A stretch of 64,000 nt of DNA from Glycomyces sp. L485 (GTDB taxonomy: Bacteria; Actinomycetota; Actinomycetes; Mycobacteriales; Micromonosporaceae). Position 1 is the first letter of the stretch, and each line of letters opens with the position of its first letter. The notes under the pieces were generated by a model. That model made no database searches, was not told where the DNA came from, and saw nothing but the letters and a program-made list of their open reading frames with translations. The stretch lies in contig NZ_JAKZEW010000005.1 of the NCBI RefSeq assembly GCF_022548875.1, forward strand, positions 62,001 through 126,000, written 5' to 3'. The position numbers and the translations under genes were made by a program. Below are positions 7,397 to 17,858 of this stretch, in pieces.

Positions 7397-7858
7397 TCAC
7401 GACACCGAGGCGGCAAACCGCTCCCTCATGGTGAACGCCTCGGGCGTCGGGCCCTTCTCGCGCAGGAGCGTCAACCGCTTCTCGGCCTCGGAGATGGTCG
7501 GCTCGTGGCCGGCCGGGACCCACCACAGCGCCGTGACGGCCTCGTCGAGGTGCTCGAACCACTGGCGCCGCTGCTGGAGCACCGGCCGGTGATCCTCGCC
7601 GAAGACGTAGGCGACGAGCGCTTCGGGGGAGGTCCACACCGACATGTTCACGATGAGCCAGTCGTCGCCCCAGAAGCGGAAGTCGGTGGCGCTGGAGCCG
7701 TCGGAGTCGATGAGCCGCCACACGAACCCGTCGGCGGAGTCGGCGGCGGCGTTGACCGCGTCGAGCTTCTCGACGAAGCCGCGCATCCGCGGAGTGTCGA
7801 GTGGGGCGAGCATCCTGGCGATGTTCACCTGCGCGAGGTGGTGCGTCTGAGAGGCCAT
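7397..7858 (-). CDS. DUF3291 domain protein
   Basis: A 153-residue protein starting MASQTHHLAQVNIARML; upstream in-frame codons to 7894 are unlikely because they overlap the VOC gene. The pattern AQVNIARM, FVEKLDAVNAAADSADGFVWRL, and the Trp-rich WFEHLDEAVTALWWVPAGHEPT is that of DUF3291, an alpha/beta ferredoxin-like family related to antibiotic-biosynthesis monooxygenases. Function is unknown. It lies 25 bases downstream of the VOC-family gene on the same strand, so the two are probably one transcript. Confidence 0.8.
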   Translation of the reverse strand: MASQTHHLAQVNIARMLAPLDTPRMRGFVEKLDAVNAAADSADGFVWRLIDSDGSSATDFRFWGDDWLIVNMSVWTSPEALVAYVFGEDHRPVLQQRRQWFEHLDEAVTALWWVPAGHEPTISEAEKRLTLLREKGPTPEAFTMRERFAASVS

Positions 7859-7883
7859 GCCCCGAGACTGCCAGTCGCCCCGG

Positions 7884-8294
7884 TCATTCGTCAACGGCCG
7901 CCATGAATTCGAGCCGGTTGCCGAGCGGATCGCGGGTGTGGAACCGTCGGAACCCGATGAAGTCCTCGTCCCACTCGACGGCGTGCCCGGACTGTTCGAG
8001 CCGCTCGGCGAGGGCGTCGAGGCCGGCCGCGAGGATACCCGGATGCGCCTTCTTGGACGGCGAACAGCCCTCCTCGATCCCGAGGTGGATCTCGAGACCG
8101 TCGGTGCGCAGCCACAGCCCGCCTCGCTTCGCCAGCTCCGGCGGCTTCTCGACCTCGGTCATGCCGAGGACGTCGACATAGAACGCGCGGCAGCGGTCTT
8201 CGGAGCCGGGCGGGACGGGGATCTGCACGTGGTGGAGTCCGTAGCCGAACGCCGAGGTGCCGCGCGAGTCGCGGTAGCGGTCGATGTCCGCCAT
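7884..8294 (-). CDS. VOC (glyoxalase/bleomycin-resistance fold) protein
   Basis: A 136-residue single VOC module. FGYGLHHVQIPVPPGSED starts the first beta-alpha-beta-beta-beta unit and RRFHTRDPLGNRLEFM closes the second with the usual Asp-Pro-x-Gly-Asn turn and a terminal Glu metal ligand. Members are small metal-dependent isomerases, dioxygenases or resistance proteins, and the substrate cannot be assigned. It is downstream of and co-directional with aconitase (63 bases), with no clear terminator between. Confidence 0.8.
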   Translation of the reverse strand: MADIDRYRDSRGTSAFGYGLHHVQIPVPPGSEDRCRAFYVDVLGMTEVEKPPELAKRGGLWLRTDGLEIHLGIEEGCSPSKKAHPGILAAGLDALAERLEQSGHAVEWDEDFIGFRRFHTRDPLGNRLEFMAAVDE

Positions 8295-8357
8295 GGAGAG
8301 CTCCGGGAGGTGAAGGAGGGGCGGGCCCGCAGACCCGCCCCTCGATGAATTGCGTGA

Positions 8358-11081
<2,724 letters not shown>

Positions 11082-11456
11082 CTAGAGCTCCTCATTCCGA
11101 TCTGAGTTGTCGGGCCCAGTCTGCCGCAGTGCCCGACGTCGGCGACGGAGGTCGGCCGAGAGGGGAGCGGCGGCACAGAGCTCGAACTAGTAAACAGTAC
11201 GTCCGTCTTATTTAACGAATGCAACCTTACCACGCCGAGTCCAGGCGCCGACGGTCGCCTGATCGGGGAAAGGGAGTGGCACTCGCACCAAGGATCTTCA
11301 AAGGCCGGCGGCGGCGGGCGGTTGGTGTGCGGTGTTGACCGCCGCCGCCGGCCCGGTGCGGTGGATAAAAGCCTGAATTCGGACTATACGCGGAGGCTCG
11401 TCGGGCGCTGCACGCGCCCTGACCTAGGCATCGAGACCAGCAGGTACTCCATATAG
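11082..11456. other. Intergenic region between aminopeptidase and aconitase genes
   Basis: No gene is supported. It should hold the aconitase promoter near its left edge. An AT-rich patch (about 11185-11225, TAGTAAACAGTACGTCCG followed by TTATTTAACGAATG) is a candidate regulatory site, and the right part carries a hairpin terminator for the aminopeptidase gene. Confidence 0.5.
11303..11353 (-). terminator. Long GC stem downstream of the aminopeptidase gene
   Basis: A 15-bp exact stem (11303-11317 with 11339-11353) encloses a 21-base loop, about 100 bases past the end of the minus-strand aminopeptidase gene. No clear U-tract follows. Probable terminator. Confidence 0.5.
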
Positions 11457-12932
11457 TCAGGTCGCCGAGCGGGGTCCGGCTTCGCGCTGCGCCGCGAGCC
11501 ACTCCTCGACGTCCTCGGCGGTCCTCGGGAGCCCCGCCGAGAGGTTCTCGCAGCCTTCGGCGGTGACGCGCACGTCGTCCTCGATCCGGATGCCGACGCC
11601 GCGCAGCTCCTCGGGCACGAGCTCGTCGTTGGCCTGGAAGTACAGTCCCGGCTCGACGGTCAGCACGTAGTTCTCCTCGACCCGGCCCCTGTAGTAGTGC
11701 TCCGGGCGCGAAGCGGCGCAGTCGTGGACGTCGAGGCCGAGCATGTGCCCGAAGCCGTGGAGCGTCCAACGCCGGTAGACCAGCGAGTCCTTCGACAGCG
11801 CCTCGTCGACCGGCACGGGCAGCACGCCCAGGTCATGCAGGCCCTCGGCGAGCACCCGCATGCAGGTCTGGTGGATCTCCTGGAACTCGGTGCCCGGCTT
11901 GATGACGTCCATGCCCGCCTGCTGCGAGGCGTGGACGATGTCGTAGACCTGCCGCTGGAGCGGGGTGAACTCGCCGCTCACCGGGATCGTGCGGGTGACG
12001 TCGGCGGTGTAGAGGTGGTCGTTCTCCACGCCCATGTCCATCAGGATGAGCTCGCCGGGCGTCGTGCGCCCGTCGTTGGTGATCCAGTGCAGCGTCGTGG
12101 CGTGCGAGCCGGCGCCCACGATGGAGTCGTACCCGAGGCCGTTGCCCTCCACGCGCGCCCGGGTCCCGAAGACGCCCTCGATGAGCCGCTCGGGGATCGA
12201 GCCTGTCGCCGGAAGGATGCGCGCGACGTCCTCGAAGCCGCGCACGGTGGCGTCGATCGCGTCCTGGAGCTGCGCGAGCTCCCAGGTGTCCTTGGTGAGC
12301 CGCAGCTCCGAGAGGACGGAGGCCAACTCCTGGTCGCGGCTCCGCACCGGCTTGCCGTCGGCGTCGGTGCCGGCCTGCTCGACCTCGAAGCGGGCGTCCA
12401 CGTCCGCGTCGACGCCGCGCAGCACGCGCACCTGCGAGCGGGAGAGGTCGTCGAGCACGCTCTCGAGGCCCTCGAGGTCGCGGCACTCGATGCCGAGCAT
12501 TGTGGAGGCCTCTTCCAGGGAGTTCTTGCGCCCGATCCACAGCTCCCCGTACTTCGCCGAGCGGAAGAACTCGTCGGAGTCGGTGCCCTTGCGGGGCCTG
12601 CGGTAGAGCACCGCGTCGTGGCCCGAGCCGTTCGGGTGGAGCACCAGGACGCCCTCGGGGTCGAGGTCGCCGGTCAACCACGCGAAGTCCGAGCAGGCCC
12701 GGAAGCGGTAGTGCGTGTCGTTGGCGCGCACCTTCTCCTCGCCGGTGGGCACCACGATCACCTCTCCGGGGAACGCGGCCGAGACGGCCTCGCGGCGCCG
12801 CGCGCAGTACGGCGCCTGCTCAAGCTCGGCGACATCGAGATCTGAAGGGCCCCAACCCGAGCGCATGAACTCCAGGAACTTCTGGGGGAACTGGGGGTCG
12901 TGCGGCCGCTCGCCGGGCTTCTTCTCGGTCAT
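11457..12932 (-). CDS. pepP: Xaa-Pro aminopeptidase (aminopeptidase P, M24B)
   Basis: A 491-residue pita-bread metallopeptidase that removes N-terminal residues preceding proline. The N-terminal creatinase-like domain (to about residue 215) is followed by the catalytic domain, with dinuclear metal ligands visible as two Asp in LILMDMGVENDHLYTADVTR, His in HGFGHMLGLDVHD, Glu in LTVEPGLYF and Glu in GIRIEDDV. Length matches actinobacterial PepP. Start ATG at 12932 follows AGGAGAAGGACGAG. It is monocistronic and divergent from the toxin-antitoxin-like pair. Confidence 0.93.
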   Translation of the reverse strand: MTEKKPGERPHDPQFPQKFLEFMRSGWGPSDLDVAELEQAPYCARRREAVSAAFPGEVIVVPTGEEKVRANDTHYRFRACSDFAWLTGDLDPEGVLVLHPNGSGHDAVLYRRPRKGTDSDEFFRSAKYGELWIGRKNSLEEASTMLGIECRDLEGLESVLDDLSRSQVRVLRGVDADVDARFEVEQAGTDADGKPVRSRDQELASVLSELRLTKDTWELAQLQDAIDATVRGFEDVARILPATGSIPERLIEGVFGTRARVEGNGLGYDSIVGAGSHATTLHWITNDGRTTPGELILMDMGVENDHLYTADVTRTIPVSGEFTPLQRQVYDIVHASQQAGMDVIKPGTEFQEIHQTCMRVLAEGLHDLGVLPVPVDEALSKDSLVYRRWTLHGFGHMLGLDVHDCAASRPEHYYRGRVEENYVLTVEPGLYFQANDELVPEELRGVGIRIEDDVRVTAEGCENLSAGLPRTAEDVEEWLAAQREAGPRSAT

Positions 12933-13055
12933 CGCTCGTCCTTCTCCTCAGCTCGGGATTTCAAGCGTTCCCTCCGACGGTACCTCCGCGCCCATGAGGG
13001 CGAATACCGTCATGTCGGGTACCGGCCGAGCGCCGACTCCCGTTAACCTGAGACG

Positions 13056-13361
13056 GTGACCGATCGCGCCAATTCGTCGCTCAATCCGCCTCACCGAGCG
13101 GGGGCGGGCTCCCAGCGTTCGACCATCTCGCTCCCGGCCGAGCAGATCGAGCAGATCCGCCGGCTCGTCGCGGTGGGCCGGGCCGCCTCGGTGTCCGACT
13201 ACGTCCAGGCGGCGGTCGCCGAGCGGCTCGAACGCGACCGTTCCCTGACCGAGCTCCAGGACCTGTTCGAGCGCAAGGGCCAGGCCCCGGGCGCCGAGCA
13301 TCTGGCCTGGGCTCGCGAAGTCCTCGGCGTCAACGACGACGAAGGAGAGGGCAAGAAGTGA
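13056..13361 (+). CDS. Ribbon-helix-helix antitoxin-like protein
   Basis: A 101-residue protein; RSTISLPAEQIEQIRRLV then ASVSDYVQAAVAERLER forms a ribbon-helix-helix (CopG/ParD-like) domain at about residues 21-60, and the acidic/Lys tail would bind a toxin. The GTG start lies 7 bases after TTAACCT, a -10-like element, suggesting a leaderless transcript. Its stop overlaps the next start (GTGA), the tight coupling typical of antitoxin-toxin operons. Confidence 0.7.
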   Translation: MTDRANSSLNPPHRAGAGSQRSTISLPAEQIEQIRRLVAVGRAASVSDYVQAAVAERLERDRSLTELQDLFERKGQAPGAEHLAWAREVLGVNDDEGEGKK

Positions 13362-13753
13362 TCGGCGGCCGAATCCTGGACGTGTCGGCCATCGTAGGGT
13401 TCGCCACCTCCATGCCATACCCGCAGGCCGTGGTGTTCACCGCGCTCGAGCAGAACGTGGTGCTCGCGATCCCCTCGGGGGCGCTCGCTGAGGCCTGGGC
13501 TCAGGCGCGCCGGCGCGACCGCGACGCCCTGCTCGTGCTACTCGGCCTGCCGGTGACCGTGGTCATGGAGCTCGACAAGAAGTCGGCTCGCGACGTCGGC
13601 CTCATGCTCTCGCGCTCGCGCCAGCACGGCAACATAGCCGCCGGGCATGTCGCCTGGTGTGGCCTGAAACGCCCCGGCTGGCCCATCGTGACCGGCGAGC
13701 CGAAGACTCTGCTGGCATTCGACTCGGGTCTGGAGATAGACCAGCTGCCGTAG
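13358..13753 (+). CDS. PIN-domain-like toxin candidate
   Basis: A 131-residue protein starting GTG within the previous stop. ILDVSAIVGFA gives the first acidic PIN residue on strand 1, and there are further acidic positions in PSGALAEAWAQA and the C-terminal WPIVTGEPKTLLAF. The middle HGNIAAGHVAWCGL resembles the segment around the third acidic residue in VapC proteins, but the Asp expected there is not obvious. It pairs with an RHH antitoxin-like protein, as VapBC modules do. RNase activity is inferred and uncertain because the acidic set seems incomplete. Confidence 0.6.
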   Translation: MIGGRILDVSAIVGFATSMPYPQAVVFTALEQNVVLAIPSGALAEAWAQARRRDRDALLVLLGLPVTVVMELDKKSARDVGLMLSRSRQHGNIAAGHVAWCGLKRPGWPIVTGEPKTLLAFDSGLEIDQLP

Positions 13754-13773
13754 GGGAATCCAGAGGGAGAACC

Positions 13774-14241
13774 ATGAGTGCCGTACAGGAGAAGCGCATG
13801 ACCGAGGTCGGCCCGCTCGATTACAAGCCCCGCAAGTCGCGAATCGGAGCGTGGGTCGGCGCGACCCTGTTCGCCGGGTCGTTCCTCGCCCTGTCGTTCT
13901 CCCTAGGCGCCCGGACCGACGGCGGCGGCGCCGTCCACCCCGCCGACCAGGCCGCCATGATCGGCATCGGTCTCCTCGGCGCCGGGATCATCCTGTCCTT
14001 CCTGCGGCTGCGCGTCCGCGCGGACCAGGAGGGCATCGAAGTCCGCAACGTCGCCACCACCACGCGGGTGCCCTGGGACGTCGTCGTCGACGTCTCACTG
14101 CCCGAGCGGGTCCAGTGGGCCACGCTCGAACTGGCCGACGACGACGAGGTCTCGATCATGGCCATCCAGATCACCGACAAGGAGCGGGCTGTGGCGGCGA
14201 TCAAGCATTTGCGGGCGCTGTTGGAGCAGTCCCGCCGCTAG
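13774..14241 (+). CDS. PH-domain-containing membrane protein
   Basis: A 155-residue protein; ATG 13774 follows AGAGGGAGA. Two hydrophobic segments (about residues 26-46 and 62-80, the second IGIGLLGAGIILSFLRL) form a hairpin in the membrane, followed by a cytoplasmic bacterial PH domain (ADQEGIEVRNVATTTRVPWDVVVDVSLP). It is found just upstream of infC and its last codons overlap the proposed infC promoter. Function is unknown. Confidence 0.7.
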   Translation: MSAVQEKRMTEVGPLDYKPRKSRIGAWVGATLFAGSFLALSFSLGARTDGGGAVHPADQAAMIGIGLLGAGIILSFLRLRVRADQEGIEVRNVATTTRVPWDVVVDVSLPERVQWATLELADDDEVSIMAIQITDKERAVAAIKHLRALLEQSRR

Positions 14242-14250
14242 TGCTAATAT
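14221..14250 (+). promoter_or_regulatory. Probable infC operon promoter
   Basis: TTGGAG (14221-14226) and TAATAT (14245-14250) are separated by 18 bases, giving a start near 14257. The -35 lies in the end of the previous gene. This predicts a leader of about 300 nt before infC. Confidence 0.55.
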
Positions 14251-14293
14251 TGCGTGTCGATCGCATCGCCACGCGCGATGCAGAGCAAGCGGA

Positions 14294-14416
14294 GTCCAGC
14301 TCCCACCTGCGGCCGGGTCCCCAAAGGGAACCCAGAGGCTACCGGGTCACGCACGGCGGCCAGCGCTGCCGTGCCACGGAGTGGACCTCAGCTGCGAGCT
14401 GAGGTCTTTTCTTTTT
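14294..14416 (+). promoter_or_regulatory. infC leader attenuator
   Basis: A perfect 10-bp stem (14384-14393 with 14397-14406, loop GCG) followed by TTTTCTTTTT is a textbook intrinsic terminator lying 137 bases before the infC start. GTCCAGCTCC at 14294-14303 can pair with GGAGTGGAC at 14378-14386 (one bulged G), which would block the first bases of the terminator stem. That gives a plausible terminator/antiterminator switch for the infC-rpmI-rplT operon. The trigger (L20, IF3 or translation state) is not shown by sequence. Confidence 0.65.
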
Positions 14417-14553
14417 GGGACCTCTTCCCGAGGCGTGCTGGGTATCGCTTGCGCGACCACGTCACCGACGGCCCCCGCCGTCGGCGGCGGCCCGAACAGC
14501 CAGAGGGGCGCCGGTGCGACGCACCGGCGAGAATCGCGAAACAAGGAGGCCCC

Positions 14554-15132
14554 ATCAGCGATTTGCGCGTTAACGACCAGATCCGGGCACGTGAAGTGCG
14601 CCTGGTCGGCCCGCAGGGTGAGCAGGTCGGCATTGTGTCGATCGACAAGGCCTTGCAGTTGGCCGCCGACGTCGACATGGACCTGGTCGAGGTTGCGCCC
14701 ACCGCCCGCCCGCCGGTCTGCAAGCTCATGGACTACGGCAAGTACAAGTACGAGTCCGCTCAGAAGGCCCGTGCCTCGCGCCGCAACCAGCAGCAGACCG
14801 TCATCAAGGAAATGAAGCTTCGGCCGAAGATCGACACGCACGACTATGAGACCAAAAAGGGTCACATCGTGCGGTTCCTCAAGGCCGGCGACAAGGTCAA
14901 GATCACCATCATGTTCCGCGGTCGCGAGCAGTCGCGCCCCGAACTGGGTCGGCGCCTGCTCGACAAGCTCGCCGAGGAGATTTCCGACCTCGGAGGCGTC
15001 GAGTCGGCCCCGAAGCAGGACGGCCGGAACATGGTCATGGTGGTCGCACCGCACCGTCCCAAGGGCGATGTGAAAGGCGGCGGCCGCAAGGGCGGCCGCG
15101 ACCGCGACGGCGAAGAAGCAACCGCGGAGTAG
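14554..15132 (+). CDS. infC: Translation initiation factor IF-3, ATC start
   Basis: IF-3 of 192 residues; it binds the 30S subunit and enforces start-codon fidelity. The frame contains no ATG, GTG or TTG at the right place. The protein begins (M)[16 protein letters not shown] at ATC 14554, five bases after a strong AGGAGG. Rare AUU/AUC starts are a known hallmark of infC and allow autogenous control by IF-3. The N-domain (to about 75), linker helix and C-domain ([17 protein letters not shown]) are complete, and a basic Gly-rich tail follows. It is first gene of the L35/L20 operon. Confidence 0.95.
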   Translation: MSDLRVNDQIRAREVRLVGPQGEQVGIVSIDKALQLAADVDMDLVEVAPTARPPVCKLMDYGKYKYESAQKARASRRNQQQTVIKEMKLRPKIDTHDYETKKGHIVRFLKAGDKVKITIMFRGREQSRPELGRRLLDKLAEEISDLGGVESAPKQDGRNMVMVVAPHRPKGDVKGGGRKGGRDRDGEEATAE

Positions 15133-15210
15133 ACCGCCCGTCCGCCGCGGGCCACAGCGGGCGCCCAGCGCCCGCTAGAGCCGCGGCCATCGAACATAAG
15201 GAGAAGCACG

Positions 15211-15405
15211 ATGCCGAAGATGAAGACCCACAGTGGCGCCAAGAAGCGGTTCAAGGTCACCGGTTCCGGCAAGCTGATGCGCCGCAAGGCCGGCAAGAAC
15301 CACCTCATGGAGCACAAGTCCGCCAGGTTCAAGCGTGACCAGGAAGGCCGCACCGAGGTGGCCAAGGCCGACCAGAAGCAGGTCAAGAAGCTGCTGGGCC
15401 GTTAG
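15211..15405 (+). CDS. rpmI: 50S ribosomal protein L35
   Basis: A 64-residue basic protein starting [20 protein letters not shown], diagnostic for bL35, with AAGGAG before the ATG. It lies between infC and rplT in the conserved order and is a structural part of the large subunit. Confidence 0.98.
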   Translation: MPKMKTHSGAKKRFKVTGSGKLMRRKAGKNHLMEHKSARFKRDQEGRTEVAKADQKQVKKLLGR

Positions 15406-15451
15406 CTCCCCCCGTTGACTCACATCCGCTTTATCGCAAGGAGATAGAACT

Positions 15452-15835
15452 GTGGCACGCGTCAAGCGTTCGGTGAACGCCAAGAAGAAGCGTCGCACCG
15501 TACTCGAGGAGGCCAAGGGCTACCGAGGCCAGCGCTCCCGCCTGTACCGCAAGGCAAAAGAGCAGCTGCTGCACTCGTACACCTACTCCTACAGGGACCG
15601 CAAGGCCCGCAAGCGCGAGTTCCGCAAGCTGTGGATCACCCGCATCAACGCGGCCGCCCGCACCAACGGCATCAGCTACAACCGGTTCATGCAGGGCCTG
15701 AAGCTCGCCGAGGTCGAGGTCGACCGCAAGATCCTCGCCGAGCTCGCCGTCAACGACCCGGCCGCCTTCACCGGGCTGGTCGAGGTGGCCAAGGCCGCCC
15801 TCCCCGAGGACGTCAACGCGCCGGTCGAGCAGTAG
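15452..15835 (+). CDS. rplT: 50S ribosomal protein L20
   Basis: A 127-residue protein with a GTG start after [25 protein letters not shown] and the central [16 protein letters not shown] segment identify bL20, an early assembly protein of the 50S subunit and, in several bacteria, a repressor of its own operon. Its stop is immediately followed by the ATG of an rRNA methyltransferase. Confidence 0.98.
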   Translation: MARVKRSVNAKKKRRTVLEEAKGYRGQRSRLYRKAKEQLLHSYTYSYRDRKARKREFRKLWITRINAAARTNGISYNRFMQGLKLAEVEVDRKILAELAVNDPAAFTGLVEVAKAALPEDVNAPVEQ

Positions 15836-16642
15836 ATGACCGCCGCTGAACCCGGGACGGACGCGCTCACACCGCGATCGTCCCGGGTTGTCGCTGCCCG
15901 GAAGCTGCAGCGCAGGCGTGGCCGCGACAAGGCCGAGCGGTTCCTCGCCGAGGGCCCGCAGGCCGTGCGCGAGGCGATCGGCGCGGGCGTCGTCGAGGAC
16001 CTGTTCTACACCGTCGACGCCGACGTCCGGCACGACGACCTGATCGACGCCGCTCACGCGGCCGGGGCGCACCTGCACCCGGTCACCGACGAGGCGCTCG
16101 AATCGCTGGCGGAAACGGTGACCCCGCAGGGGCTGGTCGCGGTCTGCCGGTTCCTCGACCAGCGGCTGCCTGCCGAGGCGAACCTGGTCGCGGTGCTCCA
16201 CGGCATCACCGATCCGGGCAACGCCGGGACGGTCCTGCGCGCGGCCGACGCCGCCGGAGCCGACTGCGTCGTGTTCGGGACCGACTCGGTCGACCCGTAC
16301 AACGGCAAGTGCGTGCGCGCCTCCGCCGGGAGCCTGTTCCACCTGCCGGTCATCCGCGGCGCCGACACCGCCGAGTTGCTCGACGTGTTCAACGAGACGC
16401 AGATCCTCGCCGCGGCCGCTCAAGGAGAGAACCTGTTCGCGCTGAGCGCGAACGGCGAACTCGACGTGCCCACGGTCTGGCTGTTCGGCTCCGAGGCCCA
16501 CGGCCTCGACGACGGCATCGCGGCGCTCGCGCACCGCCGCGTCGGCGTCCCCATCTGGGGGAGGGCCGAGAGCCTCAACCTCGCCGTGGCCGCGGGCGTC
16601 TGCCTTTATGCGAGTGCTTCCGCCCAGCGTATGGCGCTATGA
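15836..16642 (+). CDS. TrmH/SpoU-family RNA 2'-O-methyltransferase
   Basis: A 268-residue SPOUT enzyme transferring methyl from S-adenosylmethionine to a ribose in rRNA or tRNA. The N-terminal substrate-binding domain (KAERFLAEGPQAVREA) is followed by the knotted domain with motif 1 (LHGITDPGNAGTVLRAADAAG), motif 2 (WLFGSEAHGL) and motif 3 (WGRAESLNLAVAAGVCLY). There are no bases between it and rplT, so it is translated as part of the ribosomal operon. Target could be 23S rRNA as in TsnR/RlmB relatives; not provable here. Confidence 0.9.
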   Translation: MTAAEPGTDALTPRSSRVVAARKLQRRRGRDKAERFLAEGPQAVREAIGAGVVEDLFYTVDADVRHDDLIDAAHAAGAHLHPVTDEALESLAETVTPQGLVAVCRFLDQRLPAEANLVAVLHGITDPGNAGTVLRAADAAGADCVVFGTDSVDPYNGKCVRASAGSLFHLPVIRGADTAELLDVFNETQILAAAAQGENLFALSANGELDVPTVWLFGSEAHGLDDGIAALAHRRVGVPIWGRAESLNLAVAAGVCLYASASAQRMAL

Positions 16643-16787
16643 TCGACGCATGTCAAGTAGCTTGCGCAAGTTTATTCAGCCCGCCGGGTGCGGGCTGTGG
16701 CGCTAGCTGTCCACACTCCCTCTGGCGGGCTGCGGCCGAGCCGCACGGCTTCCTTAGACTCCTTTAGGTCCCGCCAGGAGAGAGCGA
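16643..16787 (+). promoter_or_regulatory. pheST leader region
   Basis: A TATGAT -10-like element spans the end of the methyltransferase gene (about 16638-16643). The leader carries a 7-bp hairpin (CAGCCCG with CGGGCTG, 16677-16697) but no U-tract, no T-box specifier and no Phe-rich leader peptide. AGGAGAG precedes the pheS ATG. Confidence 0.4.
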
Positions 16788-17855
16788 ATGAGCAACGACA
16801 ACGAGAACCAGGCTGGCCTGCTCCAGCCGGAGGCCCTGTCCAGGGCCGTCAAAGAAGCGAGCGCGGCCATCGAGTCCGCCGACAGCCTCGGCGAGCTCGC
16901 CGCCGCCAAAACCGCGTGCCTTGGCGACAAGGCCCCGGTGTCCTTGGCCCGCCGAGCGATCGGTTCGATCCCGGGCAAGGAGCGCGGTGAGGCCGGCCGG
17001 AACGTCAACGCCGCCCGCGCCGAGATCACCGGGGCCTATGAGGCCCGCAAGGCCGTCCTCGAGGCGGCCGAGGCCGAGCGGATCCTCCGTGAGGAGACCG
17101 TCGACGTCACCGCCCGCACCCCGAGGCGCCGCTCGGGCGCCCGCCACCCGATCAACGTCCAGATGGACCGCATCGCCGACCTGTTCGTCGCGATGGGCTA
17201 CGAGATCGGCGAGGGCCCCGAGGTCGAGTTGGAGTGGTTCAACTTCGACGCGCTGAACATCCACCCCGACCACCCGGCCCGGACCATGATGGACACGTTC
17301 CACATCGCCGACGGCGACGGCGAGTACGGGTCGAACATGGTGCTGCGCACTCACACCTCGACGGTGCAGATCCACACGATGCTCACCAAGAAGCCGCCGA
17401 TCTACACCGTCGCGCCCGGTCGCGTCTACCGCACCGACGAGGTCGACGCCACTCACTCGCCGGTGTTCCACCAGACCGAGGGTCTCGTCATCGACGAGGG
17501 CATCACCATGGCCGACCTCAAGGGCACCCTCGACCACTTCGCGAAGTCGGTGTTCGGCCCTGATGCGAAGACCCGGCTGCGCCCGTCGTACTTCCCGTTC
17601 ACCGAGCCCAGCGCCGAGGTCGACGTGTGGTTCTCGGCGCACAAGGACGGCGCCCGCTGGATCGAGTGGGGCGGCTGCGGCATGGTCAACCCGCGCGTCC
17701 TGCGCGCCTGCGGCATCGACCCCGGGGTCTACTCCGGCTTCGCCTTCGGCATGGGCGTCGAGCGCGCGCTCATGCTGCGCCACGGCATCACCGACCTGAG
17801 GGACATCATCGACGGGGACGTCCGCTTCCCCGCCGGCCTGCGAGTGGAGGATTAA
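16788..17855 (+). CDS. pheS: Phenylalanyl-tRNA synthetase alpha subunit
   Basis: A 355-residue catalytic subunit of the alpha2-beta2 enzyme that charges tRNA-Phe. An N-terminal coiled coil (residues 5-100) binds tRNA; class II motifs follow: VQMDRIADLFVAMGYEIGEG (motif 1), RTDEVDATHSPVFHQ (motif 2) and GMGVERALMLRHGI (motif 3). The Phe pocket segment WGGCGMVNPRVL is intact. It precedes pheT by three bases. Confidence 0.97.
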   Translation: MSNDNENQAGLLQPEALSRAVKEASAAIESADSLGELAAAKTACLGDKAPVSLARRAIGSIPGKERGEAGRNVNAARAEITGAYEARKAVLEAAEAERILREETVDVTARTPRRRSGARHPINVQMDRIADLFVAMGYEIGEGPEVELEWFNFDALNIHPDHPARTMMDTFHIADGDGEYGSNMVLRTHTSTVQIHTMLTKKPPIYTVAPGRVYRTDEVDATHSPVFHQTEGLVIDEGITMADLKGTLDHFAKSVFGPDAKTRLRPSYFPFTEPSAEVDVWFSAHKDGARWIEWGGCGMVNPRVLRACGIDPGVYSGFAFGMGVERALMLRHGITDLRDIIDGDVRFPAGLRVED

Positions 17856-17858
17856 TCG

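Noticed and set aside
16643-16787. T-box or Phe leader peptide before pheS
   Set aside because: No T-box sequence, no specifier, and the in-frame peptide contains only two Phe codons and no terminator U-run.
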